Shown here in pieces: positions 26,532-34,948 of a stretch of DNA of 64,000 nucleotides. The notes under the pieces were generated by a model that was not told where the DNA came from, ran no database searches, and worked only from the letters and a program-made list of their open reading frames with translations. Numbering within the stretch: position 1 is the stretch's first letter; each line of letters opens with the position of its first letter. The stretch lies in NCBI RefSeq assembly GCF_001673535.1, contig NZ_LZLY01000104.1, forward strand, positions 100,114 to 164,113, given 5' to 3'. This stretch comes from Mycobacterium sp. 1081908.1 (GTDB taxonomy: Bacteria; Actinomycetota; Actinomycetes; Mycobacteriales; Mycobacteriaceae). A program made the translations under genes and the position numbers.

Positions 26532-27989
26532 CTACGGATGCGGCGCGGGGCAGGTCTTCGGGAAGTTAACTGGCTGACCGATCTGGTTCATGCCCTTGCG
26601 GTATTGCGTGGTGGCCGGCAGGTCCGGGGTGGCGGCCGACCAGATGGTCGAGGTGCAGGTGGCGGTGTCGCAGCCGCCGCCGAAGGTCAGCGACTCGCCG
26701 GTCTTGACCGTCAGGCATTGGCATTTGGCCACGGCGGGATTGGTGGCGTCGATCTCGCACTCGACGTCGAGGCAGTTCGCCCAGGGCACCCCGGACGGGC
26801 AGCTCAGCACGCCGAAGTTGGCGTTGACGTTGACCGTGGAGAACGCCGAGCGCACCTTGCTGCCGGTTTGGGCCCGCTCGGTGCAGTTCTTGAAGCCGAC
26901 CGAGTAGCCGTTGACGACGACGCAGTTGCAGATCGAGATGTTGGGATCGGTCGGCGACGGCACGCACGGCGCGGTGGTGCACAGCGCGAACGTTTGGTTG
27001 CACAGCCACGCGCCGTCGACCTCGAAGGCGTTGACATTGCTGGGCTGGGCGCCCTTGCCGCCCGAATCGCAGGCGGCCGCCGTGGCGCCGACGACGGGAA
27101 GCAACCCGACCGATGCGCTGCGCAGCAGCCCGCGGCGGGTGAACGTGCTCTGCCCCGTTCCCGCGGCCCGCTCGACGAGCTCGCCGATGGCGCCGGCGCC
27201 GCGCGCCGTGTCCGTTCTTTGGCCGCCCTCGATGAGCACGGCGCTGGGCGTGGCGGTGATGCCGTACGCGGCGAAGGAGGCGCGGGACTCGTCGATCAGC
27301 TCCAGCGGCACCCGGTGGCCCGCGGGGCCGCCGTTGATCAGCGCGACGGTGACGCGCCCGTCCAGCTCGCTCTGCCATCGGGCCACCTCGGGCAGCAGGG
27401 CGTCGCACGCGCCGCAGCCGGGCTGGCTGAAGACGAGCACGAGCGGCTTTCGGTTGCCCAGCTCGTCGAGGGTGCGGATGCGGCCGGTGCGGTCGGGCAG
27501 CGCGAGGGCGGCGGCTTTGACGCCCGGCCGTGACGCCCAGCGCCGGTGCGCCGCGGGGCCGAGCCACAGGCCGAGCATGGCCGCGGCGAAAGCCGTTAGG
27601 GCCCAGCCTGATTGGCCGTCGAGCGCGACGTACGCGGCCAGCGTCGCGAAGAAGCCGTTTCTGGCCACGGTCGGCCACCCCAGCGGCCCCGCGGACAGCC
27701 GGCCAAAGCAATGGCACTCCAGGCGTCGGCCGCGCGCCAGGCTCGCCAGCACGACGGCGCTGAATCCGGCGAGCGCGATCAACGCCGCGACGGCGCCGGT
27801 CGACGGCAGTGCCAGCAGCATTGCCGCGATGCCGAACTCGGCCGCGATCAGCGCCCGCCCCACGGAGGCAGCCGCGGGCACTCCGAATGCCGTCACCGCG
27901 CGCCGCACGCCGTCGCGATCGGTCAGCTTCGCCAGCGCGGCAACAACGAACATCCCGCCGAGGAGCAATCGCACTGCCAGCATCGTCAT
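26532..27989 (-). CDS. MauE-thioredoxin-Cys-rich fusion protein
   Basis: A 485-residue protein in three parts. Residues 1-150 form four or so membrane spans with the MauE/DoxX pattern ECHCFG (91-96). Residues 160-275 are a thioredoxin-like domain with CGAC (192-195), resembling MauD. At 285 a TRRGLLR twin-arginine-like start leads into a hydrophobic stretch ending AAAC (Cys307). The remainder to 485 is a secreted-looking domain with about 14 further Cys. MauE and MauD support disulfide formation in methylamine dehydrogenase, so this may be a self-contained disulfide relay with its substrate attached. Confidence 0.7.
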   Translation of the reverse strand: MTMLAVRLLLGGMFVVAALAKLTDRDGVRRAVTAFGVPAAASVGRALIAAEFGIAAMLLALPSTGAVAALIALAGFSAVVLASLARGRRLECHCFGRLSAGPLGWPTVARNGFFATLAAYVALDGQSGWALTAFAAAMLGLWLGPAAHRRWASRPGVKAAALALPDRTGRIRTLDELGNRKPLVLVFSQPGCGACDALLPEVARWQSELDGRVTVALINGGPAGHRVPLELIDESRASFAAYGITATPSAVLIEGGQRTDTARGAGAIGELVERAAGTGQSTFTRRGLLRSASVGLLPVVGATAAACDSGGKGAQPSNVNAFEVDGAWLCNQTFALCTTAPCVPSPTDPNISICNCVVVNGYSVGFKNCTERAQTGSKVRSAFSTVNVNANFGVLSCPSGVPWANCLDVECEIDATNPAVAKCQCLTVKTGESLTFGGGCDTATCTSTIWSAATPDLPATTQYRKGMNQIGQPVNFPKTCPAPHP

Positions 27990-28021
27990 CTGTGCCCACC
28001 TCCGCGTGGCAGTCTGGCAGG

Positions 28022-28930
28022 GTGACCGACGTCGCGCAGGATTTCGAGTCCCAGCGGCCGCGGCTGTTCTGGTTGGCGTACCGGCTGCTGGGGTCGGCGA
28101 GCGAGGCGGAAGACGCGGTGCAGGACGCGTACCTGCGCCTGCACGGCGCGGACGCGGAGGCCATCGAATCGCTGCCGGCCTGGCTGACCACGACCGTGAC
28201 CAACCTGTGCCTCAACCGGCTCACGTCGGCCCGCGCCCGCCGGGAGGTCTACCCCGGACCGTGGCTGCCCGAGCCGGTGCTCACCGACGAGCGGACGCTC
28301 GGCCCGCTCGAGACCACCGAACAGCGCGAGTCGGTGTCCATCGCGCTGCTGAGCCTGATGGAGCGGCTCGGCCCGACCGAGCGCGCGGCGTTCGTCCTGC
28401 GAGAAGCGTTCGCCTACAGCCATTTTGAGATCGCCGAGATCCTGCAGACGTCGGAGGCCAACGCGCGGCAGCTGTACCGGCGGGCAAAGGAGCGGCTGGG
28501 TGAATCCCGGCGGCGGTTCCAACCGGACCGGCGGCAGTGGCGGCGCCTCGTCGACCGATTCTTCACCGCCGCCCGCGCCGGCGACGTGGACGGGCTCGTC
28601 GAGATCCTGACCGACGACGTGACGTCGACGGCCGACGGCGGCGGCAAGGTCGGCGCCGCCCGGCGCGTGATCTCGGGCCGCGACCGGATGGCCCACTACG
28701 TGGCGCGCGTGTTCGGCCGAAACCTGGCGCAGATGCCGATGCGTGTCGAGGTCGCCGAGGTCAACGGCGAGCCGGCGATGCTGGCGTTCGACGCCGACAG
28801 GCTGGCCGGCGTCCTGTGCTTCGACATCGCGGACGACCGGATCGCGGCCCTGCGGGTCATGGCCAATCCCGACAAATTGCGATTCCTGGCCGGGCAGCTG
28901 TCACATCCGGCGGGCCTGCCCGGTTCATAG
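28022..28930 (+). CDS. ECF RNA polymerase sigma factor (SigJ/ECF41-like)
   Basis: A 302-residue sigma factor with GTG start. Region 2 is RPRLFWLAYRLLGSASEAEDAVQDAYLRL split across two helices. Region 4 is PTERAAFVLREAFAYSHFEIAEIL with the HTH TSEANARQLYRRAKERL. After it, a SnoaL/NTF2-like domain (VDRFFTAARAGDVDGLVEIL) extends about 110 residues, as in SigJ and ECF41. That domain usually modulates activity in place of a separate anti-sigma factor. The next gene starts 4 bp after its stop. Confidence 0.85.
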   Translation: MTDVAQDFESQRPRLFWLAYRLLGSASEAEDAVQDAYLRLHGADAEAIESLPAWLTTTVTNLCLNRLTSARARREVYPGPWLPEPVLTDERTLGPLETTEQRESVSIALLSLMERLGPTERAAFVLREAFAYSHFEIAEILQTSEANARQLYRRAKERLGESRRRFQPDRRQWRRLVDRFFTAARAGDVDGLVEILTDDVTSTADGGGKVGAARRVISGRDRMAHYVARVFGRNLAQMPMRVEVAEVNGEPAMLAFDADRLAGVLCFDIADDRIAALRVMANPDKLRFLAGQLSHPAGLPGS

Positions 28931-28934
28931 GGGC

Positions 28935-29738
28935 ATGGCGAATCGAATCCTGGTAACCGGCGGCACCGGAACCGTGGGGCGCGTCGTGGTCGACCGTCTG
29001 ACCGCGGCGGGCAAGGAGGTCCGCGTACTGAGCCGCGGCCGGCGGCGGCACCAGCGCGCCGACGTCGAGCATGTCGTCGGCGACGTGCAATCCGGTGCGG
29101 GGCTCGACGCGGCGGTGGACGGCGTCGACGCGATCGTGCATTGCGTCTATCCCGCCGAGCAGCTGGTGGCGGCGGCGAAACGGGCGGGCACATCGCATCT
29201 GGTTTACGTCTCGATCGTCGGCATCGACCGCGTCCCATTTGCCCTCTACCGCATGATGCTCGCCAACGAACGCGCGATCGCCGAGTCGGGGGTGCCGTGG
29301 ACGGTGCTGCGGGCCACCCAGTTTCACGATCTGATCGCGTTCCTGTTGCGCATGCTCGCCAAGCCGCCGGTGATGGCGCTGCCGTCGGGGCTGCGGTTCC
29401 AGCCGGTCGACGTGCGCGACGTCGGCGCCCGGTTGGCGGAATTGGCGCTCGGCGAGCCGATCGGGCGGGCGCCGGATTTCGCCGGCCCGCAGCCGCGCAC
29501 GCTCGACGACCTCGCCCGCAGCTACCTGACGATCGCCGGCAAGCGCCGGCCGATCGTCCCGATTCGGTTGCCCGGCAAGGTGTCTGGTGGAATCCGCGCC
29601 GGCGGGCTGCTGGCCCCGGAGCACGCCGACGGCGCGATCACCTTCGAGCAGTACCTCCGTGAGCAGATCGCGTCCGGCGAACGACCCTATCGGGACGCCA
29701 TTCGCGCGTACTTGCCACGGTTCCTTACGTTCGTCTAA
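28935..29738 (+). CDS. NmrA/atypical-SDR NAD(P)-binding protein
   Basis: A 267-residue protein with the N-terminal nucleotide motif TGGTGTVG and sequence typical of atypical SDRs: DAIVHCVYPAEQLVAAAKRAG and HLVYVSIVGIDR. The catalytic Tyr-x3-Lys is not conserved, so it may be a redox sensor or a weak reductase. It directly follows the ECF sigma gene. ECF41 genes are commonly next to genes for small oxidoreductases or carboxymuconolactone decarboxylases, and this fits as the sigma target. Confidence 0.8.
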   Translation: MANRILVTGGTGTVGRVVVDRLTAAGKEVRVLSRGRRRHQRADVEHVVGDVQSGAGLDAAVDGVDAIVHCVYPAEQLVAAAKRAGTSHLVYVSIVGIDRVPFALYRMMLANERAIAESGVPWTVLRATQFHDLIAFLLRMLAKPPVMALPSGLRFQPVDVRDVGARLAELALGEPIGRAPDFAGPQPRTLDDLARSYLTIAGKRRPIVPIRLPGKVSGGIRAGGLLAPEHADGAITFEQYLREQIASGERPYRDAIRAYLPRFLTFV

Positions 29739-29788
29739 TAGCGTTCGCCCGCCGCGGGCCGGGCTGCCGACATAGGCTGCGGGTCATA

Positions 29789-30241
29789 ATGGGGGCGATG
29801 ACCGTCGTGAAGATCAGGCCTTTGGTGACCGTCGCGATCCTCGTTTCATCGACGTTGATGGGCTGCCATTTCGCGTCCCGCAACCCGCCGACCAGCCAGA
29901 CCCTCGAGGTCGCGATGGGCGATGTGCTGAAGCAGAACACCATCACGCAGGACGTCACGCTGGGGGTCGGCAACACGTTGACCCTGAGGCTGGGCTCGAA
30001 CTACACCACCCCGTACCGGTGGACGATCAACACCAAGATCGGCGATCCGACGATCGTGAAGCAAACCGGTCACGAGTTCGTGCAGCCGACCTCCGACGCG
30101 CTGGGGGCGCCGGGCACCGAGGTCTGGACGTTCGACGCCCTCAAGCCCGGGAAGACGACGATCACCACCGCGTACACGAGCATCGTCGGCAAGGACTCGA
30201 AAACGGCGTGCACTTACACGGCCAACGTCACGGTGCAGTAA
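29789..30241 (+). CDS. Chagasin-like (I42) peptidase-inhibitor lipoprotein
   Basis: A 150-residue exported protein. A signal peptide ends in the lipobox LMGC. The mature domain has the chagasin-type loops: LGSNYTTPYRW (the NPTTGY-like loop), the central GAPGTEVWTFDAL loop and the closing GKTTITTAY strand. I42 proteins inhibit papain-like Cys proteases, so this could protect against host cathepsins or endogenous enzymes. An ATG at 29798 is an alternative start. Confidence 0.65.
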   Translation: MGAMTVVKIRPLVTVAILVSSTLMGCHFASRNPPTSQTLEVAMGDVLKQNTITQDVTLGVGNTLTLRLGSNYTTPYRWTINTKIGDPTIVKQTGHEFVQPTSDALGAPGTEVWTFDALKPGKTTITTAYTSIVGKDSKTACTYTANVTVQ

Positions 30242-30284
30242 ACGTCCCTGGCAAACGCGTGCGCGCCCGGCTACGGTCTTGACT

Positions 30285-30764
30285 GTGTTTGGCTTCCTTC
30301 GCATTTGGTCCGAGATCGGCAAGCTGCCCGCGCCGCTGCGCGAAGAACTCGACGCCGAGGGCGTCATCTTCACCGCCGGCAGGGTCGGGGTGGGCCGGCA
30401 CTTCAGCGGCCACGTGCCGGGCGTCTATTCCGCCACCGGCGTGGCGCGCTATGCGGGCGGGTTCGGGTTCAGCAAGGCGCGGATCGTGGCGCTGTTCCCG
30501 GTCCGCGCGGACGCCAACCTGCGGGCCATCGATTGCCCGTGGGACAGCGACAGGGGCCCGGCGCGGGCCACCATCGCCGAGAAGGGCCTAGCGATCGAAA
30601 TCGACTTGCACGGAGTCGATCCCGCCTTTTCCGGCTCGATGAAACTGAACTACCGGAAAAAGATCCCCGCCGACGTGCTGGACAAGCTGCCCACCACGTC
30701 GCTGCGGTTTCCGGTCGACCCGGTCTTCGTGTACCGCGCTGCCGGGGTGCGGCCCAAGCCCTAG
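30285..30764 (+). CDS. Uncharacterised 159-residue protein
   Basis: A GTG at 30285 starts VFGFLRIWSEIG; a TTG two codons earlier is possible. The sequence is mostly predicted beta (GVIFTAGRVGVGRHFSGH, VARYAGGFGFSKARIVALFP, GLAIEIDLHGVDPAFSG), compatible with a small beta barrel that binds a ligand. There is no signal peptide. No family is recognised with confidence. Its TAG shares the palindrome CTAG with the stop of the convergent SDR. Confidence 0.6.
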   Translation: MFGFLRIWSEIGKLPAPLREELDAEGVIFTAGRVGVGRHFSGHVPGVYSATGVARYAGGFGFSKARIVALFPVRADANLRAIDCPWDSDRGPARATIAEKGLAIEIDLHGVDPAFSGSMKLNYRKKIPADVLDKLPTTSLRFPVDPVFVYRAAGVRPKP

Positions 30765-31525
30765 CGTCCGGCGGGCCGCAGCATCCGGCCGGCGACGCGC
30801 GCCGAGATCGAACTGGGTCCCAGGCGGGCGAAGGTGGACGTGAACCGATTGCGCCACCCGGGCACGACGACGGCGCGCCCCTTGTCCAGGGCCTTCAGCC
30901 CGGCGGCGACGACGGGTTCGGGCGCGGCGAGGCGCCGATAGACGGCGGTATGCGAGACGTCCTCGCCGAGCGCATCGACGAACCCGGTGCGGGTGGGGCC
31001 GGGGCAGAGCGCGGTCACGGTGACACCGGACTTTCGGGTCTCGGCCCACAGCGCCTGGCTGAGCGACAGCACGAACGCCTTCGACGCGCCGTAGGTGGCC
31101 TGGTACGGGCCGGGCTGAAAGGCGATGGTGGAGGCCACATTCAGGATGCCGCCGCGCCCGCGGGCCAGCATGCCGGGCAGCACGGCGTGGGTCAGCCGCA
31201 CCAGCGCGTCGACGTTGACCGCGACCAGCTCGTGCTCCCGCTGGGCGTCGACGTCGGCGAACGGGCCGTAGGTGCCGAACCCGGCGTTGTTGACCAGGAC
31301 GTCGACGTCTTTGTCGGCCAGGTGGGCGATGAGGTCGTCGGTGCCTTCGTCGGTCCCGAGGTCACCGACCACGAGTTCGGCGTGCTGGTTGATGCGTTGC
31401 GCCACCGCCTTGAGGCGGTTTTCGTCGCGACCCGCGAGCACGAGGCTGTGGCCGCGTTGTGCGAGTTGGTCGGCGAAGATTGCGCCCAGGCCGGAGCTGG
31501 CTCCCGTGATGACGGCGATAGACAT
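30761..31525 (-). CDS. SDR family oxidoreductase
   Basis: A 254-residue SDR. It has TGASSGLG near the N-terminus, NNAGFG, and the YGASKAF catalytic pair. The C-terminus (RNRFTSTFARLGP, basic) is typical of the DltE/dehydrogenase-type SDRs rather than the VDGG-ending group. It is 2 bp downstream of the DUF1707 gene, and both are divergent from a TetR regulator, which probably controls them. Confidence 0.8.
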   Translation of the reverse strand: MSIAVITGASSGLGAIFADQLAQRGHSLVLAGRDENRLKAVAQRINQHAELVVGDLGTDEGTDDLIAHLADKDVDVLVNNAGFGTYGPFADVDAQREHELVAVNVDALVRLTHAVLPGMLARGRGGILNVASTIAFQPGPYQATYGASKAFVLSLSQALWAETRKSGVTVTALCPGPTRTGFVDALGEDVSHTAVYRRLAAPEPVVAAGLKALDKGRAVVVPGWRNRFTSTFARLGPSSISARVAGRMLRPAGR

Positions 31526-31527
31526 TG

Positions 31528-31938
31528 CTAGACACCTTTTTTCGTGATCGGGCGGACGGCCAGGGCGTGGCTGACGAAGCCGACCGCCGTCCCGAGGATC
31601 GGCCAGATCGGCCAGAAGTATGTCACGCCCGTCGCCGCCCAGACGGTGAGAACGACCGTAGTCGTCACGAGGAATGCGGCGAGATGGATGCGCACGCTGG
31701 CGCGCGCCTTCCGCGCGGCGGCGGCGCGGCGGCGCGGGTCGGCGCGCCGGATGCGATCCAGCGGGAGGTCGGCGACGAGTTGCTTGAGCTCCCCGGTGGT
31801 CTGGGTCTGGAAGGCGGTCTGCAGCCGCCGGTCGTACTCATCGAGCTCCAGGTAGCCCTGCGCCAGCGCCTGGCCCAGGTTCGTCGCGGTCCTCTGCCGG
31901 TCGCGGTCGCCGGCGCGAGCGATGGTGGTGGTTGTCAT
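31528..31938 (-). CDS. DUF1707 and 2TM-domain membrane protein
   Basis: A 136-residue protein. The N-terminal 60 residues form a DUF1707 (SHOCT-like) domain: DRQRTATNLGQALAQGYLELDEYDRRLQ. The second half has two membrane spans, VRIHLAAFLVTTTVVLTVW and FWPIWPILGTAVGFVSHAL. Such proteins are small inner-membrane factors of unknown role. It is the first gene of the operon with the SDR and is divergent from the TetR gene. Confidence 0.75.
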   Translation of the reverse strand: MTTTTIARAGDRDRQRTATNLGQALAQGYLELDEYDRRLQTAFQTQTTGELKQLVADLPLDRIRRADPRRRAAAARKARASVRIHLAAFLVTTTVVLTVWAATGVTYFWPIWPILGTAVGFVSHALAVRPITKKGV

Positions 31939-31970
31939 GGGTCCTGTCCCTTCGTGGGGATGTGAATAGC

Positions 31971-31994
31971 ATTAACATAGTACGGAATGTTAAT
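31971..31994. promoter_or_regulatory. TetR operator, 8-8-8 inverted repeat
   Basis: attaacat (31971-31978) and atgttaat (31987-31994) are perfect inverted arms separated by 8 bp. The site lies between the divergent DUF1707 gene and the TetR ATG at 32004. It stands out as AT-rich in a very GC-rich context. Confidence 0.65.
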
Positions 31995-32003
31995 GTCGTC
32001 AAC

Positions 32004-32591
32004 ATGGCACGTTCGAGCACCGCCGCGCGGCGCGACAGCTACCACCACGGTGACCTCAAAAGGGCCTTGACCAGCGCTGCGCTGTCGCTGGTGGCCGAGA
32101 AGGGGCCGAAGGGCTTCACGCTGACCGAGGCGGCGCGGCGCGCCGGCGTCAGCGCCGCGGCCCCGTACCGGCACTTCGCCGACAAGGCCGCGCTGCTGGC
32201 CACCGTCGCCGAACAGGGCTTCCGCGAGCTGCACGCGTCCCTTGTCGCGGTGCCGGAAATGGACCCGAAGGCCAGGGTGGTCGAGCTCGGGAGGACGTAT
32301 GTGCGCTGGGCCGTCGCCCATCCGGACCACTACCGGGTGATGTTCGGCGCCGACATCGGCAAGGCGGACCATCCCGGTTTGGCGGTCGCCGGCGAGCAGG
32401 CGTTCGGCGAGCTCGTCGACGCGCTCACGGGGGTCGTCGACGGTCAGGACCCGCGGTCGGTGGCTGCGCCGCTGTGGTCACTGGTGCACGGCGTCGCGTC
32501 GCTCGCCATCGGCGGCGAGCTGAGGGCGGTGGGGATTCAGGAAGATCCGACGGCCATGGCGGCGGGGGTGGTGGCCCGAGTGCTCGCGTAG
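32004..32591 (+). CDS. TetR/AcrR family regulator (WHG-domain type)
   Basis: A 195-residue regulator. The start MARSST at 32004 is chosen because an upstream frame would cover the operator. The N-terminus has the YHHGDLKRALTSAALSLVAEKG signature followed by TLTEAARRAGVSAAAPYRHFADK. The C-terminal domain includes WAVAHPDHYRVMF and LWSLVHGVASLAIGGEL, as in the WHG-type TetR group. Its 3' end overlaps the convergent lipM by 55 bp. Confidence 0.8.
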   Translation: MARSSTAARRDSYHHGDLKRALTSAALSLVAEKGPKGFTLTEAARRAGVSAAAPYRHFADKAALLATVAEQGFRELHASLVAVPEMDPKARVVELGRTYVRWAVAHPDHYRVMFGADIGKADHPGLAVAGEQAFGELVDALTGVVDGQDPRSVAAPLWSLVHGVASLAIGGELRAVGIQEDPTAMAAGVVARVLA

Positions 32592-33832
32592 ACCTCGGCG
32601 AGGAACTGCTCGACGGCGACGGCGGCGTGCACCGCGCGGGCCGAGCCGAAGATGTCGAAAGCGTGTTGGGTGTAAGGCAATTCGGCGTACACGACGGGCT
32701 GGGTGCTGACTTCGCGCAGCCTGCTGGTGAAGTCGCGGGCCTGCTCGACGAAGGCCAGCGAGTCGTTCTTGCCGTGCAGCACGAAAAACGGGGGAGCGTC
32801 GGGGTTTACGTGGTGGATCGGCGAGGCGGCCTTGAACGTCTCGAGGTGCGTCGAGGGCCGTTGCTTGATGATCGATTTGATGAGCAGCCCGGGCATCATC
32901 GCGTGCAGCGAGGCGTCGAGGCGGGTGAAGTCGTAGATCCCGTAGAACGGCACGGCCGCCTGCACCCGGGTGTCGGCTTCCTCGAATCCCGGTTGGAATT
33001 GCGGGTAGTTGGGCGTCAGCGCCGCCAGCGACGACAGGTGGCCGCCGGCCGAGCCGCCGGTGATGGCAACGAAGTCGGGGTCGCCGCCGTAGTCGGCGAT
33101 GTGCTGCTTGACCCAGGCGAGGGCGCGTTTGACGTCGACGATGTGGGCGGGCCAGGTGTTGCGCGGGCTGTGCCGGTAGTTGATCGCCACGCAGATCCAG
33201 CCGAGCTCGGCGAGGTGGCTCATCAGCGGATGTGCTTGCCCCCGTTTGTTTCCCGTCGTCCACGCGCCGCCGGGGATCTGGAAGAGCACGGGCGCCTGGC
33301 CATTCGGGTCGAGGTCCGGGCGTCGCCAGATGTCCAGGTGGTTGGCGCTGCCGAATTCGCCGTAGCTGATGTTGGAGTCGTGGGCGTAGTCGCGGTAGAT
33401 CCGCATCATGCGCAGCAGTCCCGGCGCCTTGGCGATGCCGGGCCCTTTGGGGCGGCGCCACAGGTCGGCCGAGTCGGTGCGCCTGCTCGGTCCCAGACCC
33501 TCGTCGAGCGCTTTGGACAGCGGCACGTTGGCCTGGTGACCGGCGCGACTGAAGTTCAGCAGGCCCGCCGCCGAGACGGCCGCCGTCAGCCAGGCGAGGA
33601 TGCGCACCGGCCGGTTGAGCCGGCGCGCCGTCAGCGCCAGCCCACCGAGCTGGCTGGCCATCGTCTGCAGCGGCAACTCGGTGACGATCAGGCCGAACAA
33701 CCACGAGAACAGCGACAGGTACCCCTTGCGCGCCAGCGGCCGGTAGGCGTTGAGGGTGGAGGTGGCCGTGACCGCCGTGACCACGAGGGACGCCGCTTGC
33801 CGGAGGTTGTGGACGAGTCGAGCCTTCTGCAT
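32537..33832 (-). CDS. lipM: LipM-type membrane-associated esterase
   Basis: A 431-residue hormone-sensitive-lipase-type hydrolase. The N-terminal about 100 residues carry hydrophobic segments (LFSWLFGLIVTELP, ILAWLTAAVSAAGLLNF). The catalytic part has PGGAWTTGNKRG (His of the usual HGGxW replaced by Pro), the nucleophile GGSAGGH, the acid in HGKNDSLAF and the base in TQHAFDIF. Length and order match M. tuberculosis LipM (Rv2284) from recall. It would hydrolyse short- to medium-chain esters at the membrane. Confidence 0.75.
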   Translation of the reverse strand: MQKARLVHNLRQAASLVVTAVTATSTLNAYRPLARKGYLSLFSWLFGLIVTELPLQTMASQLGGLALTARRLNRPVRILAWLTAAVSAAGLLNFSRAGHQANVPLSKALDEGLGPSRRTDSADLWRRPKGPGIAKAPGLLRMMRIYRDYAHDSNISYGEFGSANHLDIWRRPDLDPNGQAPVLFQIPGGAWTTGNKRGQAHPLMSHLAELGWICVAINYRHSPRNTWPAHIVDVKRALAWVKQHIADYGGDPDFVAITGGSAGGHLSSLAALTPNYPQFQPGFEEADTRVQAAVPFYGIYDFTRLDASLHAMMPGLLIKSIIKQRPSTHLETFKAASPIHHVNPDAPPFFVLHGKNDSLAFVEQARDFTSRLREVSTQPVVYAELPYTQHAFDIFGSARAVHAAVAVEQFLAEVYASTRATTPAAMAVGSS

Positions 33833-33870
33833 GGCCTCACTGTAAAGAGGCGCCCGTAGACTTCCGCGTT

Positions 33871-34506
33871 GTGGTGCTAGATGCCGCCGAGCGCCGTTCG
33901 CTGTGCGATCTCTTCGACGAGCTCGGGCCGTCCGTTCCCACCCTGCTCGACGGGTGGACTGCCCACGATCTGGCCGCTCACCTGGTGTTGCGCGAGCACG
34001 ATGTCGTGGCCGGCCCGTGCATGGTCCTGCCCGGGCCGTTCGAACGGTTTGCCGAGCGGCGTCGCGCCGCGTTGGCGGCGCGCTCGGACTTCGCGGGGCT
34101 GGTCGCGCGGTTCCGGTCCGGCCCGCCGGTTGGGTTCTTTCGCCTGAAGTGGGTGCGCGAGATGGCGAACCTCAACGAGTGCTTCGTCCATCAGGAGGAC
34201 GTGCGCCGGGCCAATGGGCTGGGGGTTCGGAGGCTTGGGCCCGAGCTGGATGCCGGGCTGTGGCGAAACGTGCGCCGTGGGGGTCGGTTTCTGAGCCGTC
34301 GGCTTCGGGGATGCGGGCTCGAGGTCGAGTGGGCCGGTCGCGGCGAGCGGGTGACGGTTCGATCCGGTGCGCCCTCGGCGTTGCTCAGTGGGCCGCCGGG
34401 GGAGTTGCTTCTCTATTTGTTCGGCCGCCAGGACGCCGCCCACGTCGAGGTGAGCGGGCCGTCCGAGGCCGTTGCGGCCGTCCGTCGCACCCACTTTGGG
34501 ATGTGA
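33871..34506 (+). CDS. TIGR03085-type DinB/MDMPI-family metal-binding protein
   Basis: A 211-residue protein. It has a four-helix DinB-like pattern with metal-ligand His in TAHDLAAHLVLREHD and FVHQEDVRRANG. This matches the TIGR03085 group, which is common in mycobacteria and of unknown function. GTG at 33871 or 33874 can serve as start; the promoter must lie in the 38 bp shared with divergent lipM. Confidence 0.7.
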   Translation: MVLDAAERRSLCDLFDELGPSVPTLLDGWTAHDLAAHLVLREHDVVAGPCMVLPGPFERFAERRRAALAARSDFAGLVARFRSGPPVGFFRLKWVREMANLNECFVHQEDVRRANGLGVRRLGPELDAGLWRNVRRGGRFLSRRLRGCGLEVEWAGRGERVTVRSGAPSALLSGPPGELLLYLFGRQDAAHVEVSGPSEAVAAVRRTHFGM

Positions 34507-34518
34507 ACGGGCCGCCGA

Positions 34519-34670
34519 GTCACATTGGCCACATGCGTCCCTGGAAAGAGGCGGCACCCTTTCTGCCCACCTCATAGCGACAAGCCTCCGCCGGGCCGCG
34601 GGCGGGTCTTCACAGTCGCTGTGAGGCGGGCACGTTGCCGTGTCCCTCCGTTCTTGTGACGCATGGGATC
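34519..34670. repeat. Hairpin repeat element, copy A
   Basis: This copy matches 36893-37052. Arms tgcccacctcatagcgaca (34564-34582) and agtcgctgtgaggcgggca (34614-34632) form a long imperfect stem with a variable loop of about 31 bp. The conserved tail ttcttgtgacgcatgggat is at 34651-34669, and the head begins gtcacattggccaca. No coding potential is seen. Both copies sit just 3' of a plus-strand gene and in the same orientation. Confidence 0.7.
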
Positions 34671-34687
34671 TGGGGTCAGCGCTTGTA

Positions 34688-34718
34688 TTTTGGCGCCATT
34701 GGCGCCAAAATGGCGCCA
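34688..34718. promoter_or_regulatory. VapB operator overlapping the start codon
   Basis: ttttggcgcc (34688-34697) and ggcgccaaaa (34701-34710) are a perfect inverted repeat with a 3-bp spacer. A third ggcgcca follows at 34712-34718 and touches the vapB ATG. The arrangement fits binding of two VapB dimers or a VapBC octamer for conditional autorepression. The short leader suggests a nearly leaderless transcript. Confidence 0.6.
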
Positions 34719-34948
34719 TGCCTAGCGTGCAGATTAAGGACGTTCCGGAGGACACCCACCGAGTTCTGCGTGAGCGGGCCGCCCGCGCGCATCAGTCCCT
34801 GCAGGAATACCTTCGGAGCCGTCTGATCGCAGAGGCGGGCCAGCCCACTCTGGACGAGGTTTTGGACCGCGTCGCCGGTCACCGTGGGGGCGGGGTTTCC
34901 TTCAAGGGAGCAGTTGAGCACATCCGGGCGGAACGTGATCGTCGTTGA
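34718..34948 (+). CDS. vapB: VapB/FitA-like antitoxin
   Basis: A 76-residue protein. The N-terminus VQIKDVPEDTHRVLRERAA and HQSLQEYLRSRLIAEA is a ribbon-helix-helix DNA-binding domain of FitA type. The C-terminal part (FKGAVEHIRAERDRR) would wrap the toxin and block its active site. It overlaps the toxin gene by 14 bp, as in typical VapBC operons, and has its own operator. Confidence 0.8.
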   Translation: MPSVQIKDVPEDTHRVLRERAARAHQSLQEYLRSRLIAEAGQPTLDEVLDRVAGHRGGGVSFKGAVEHIRAERDRR

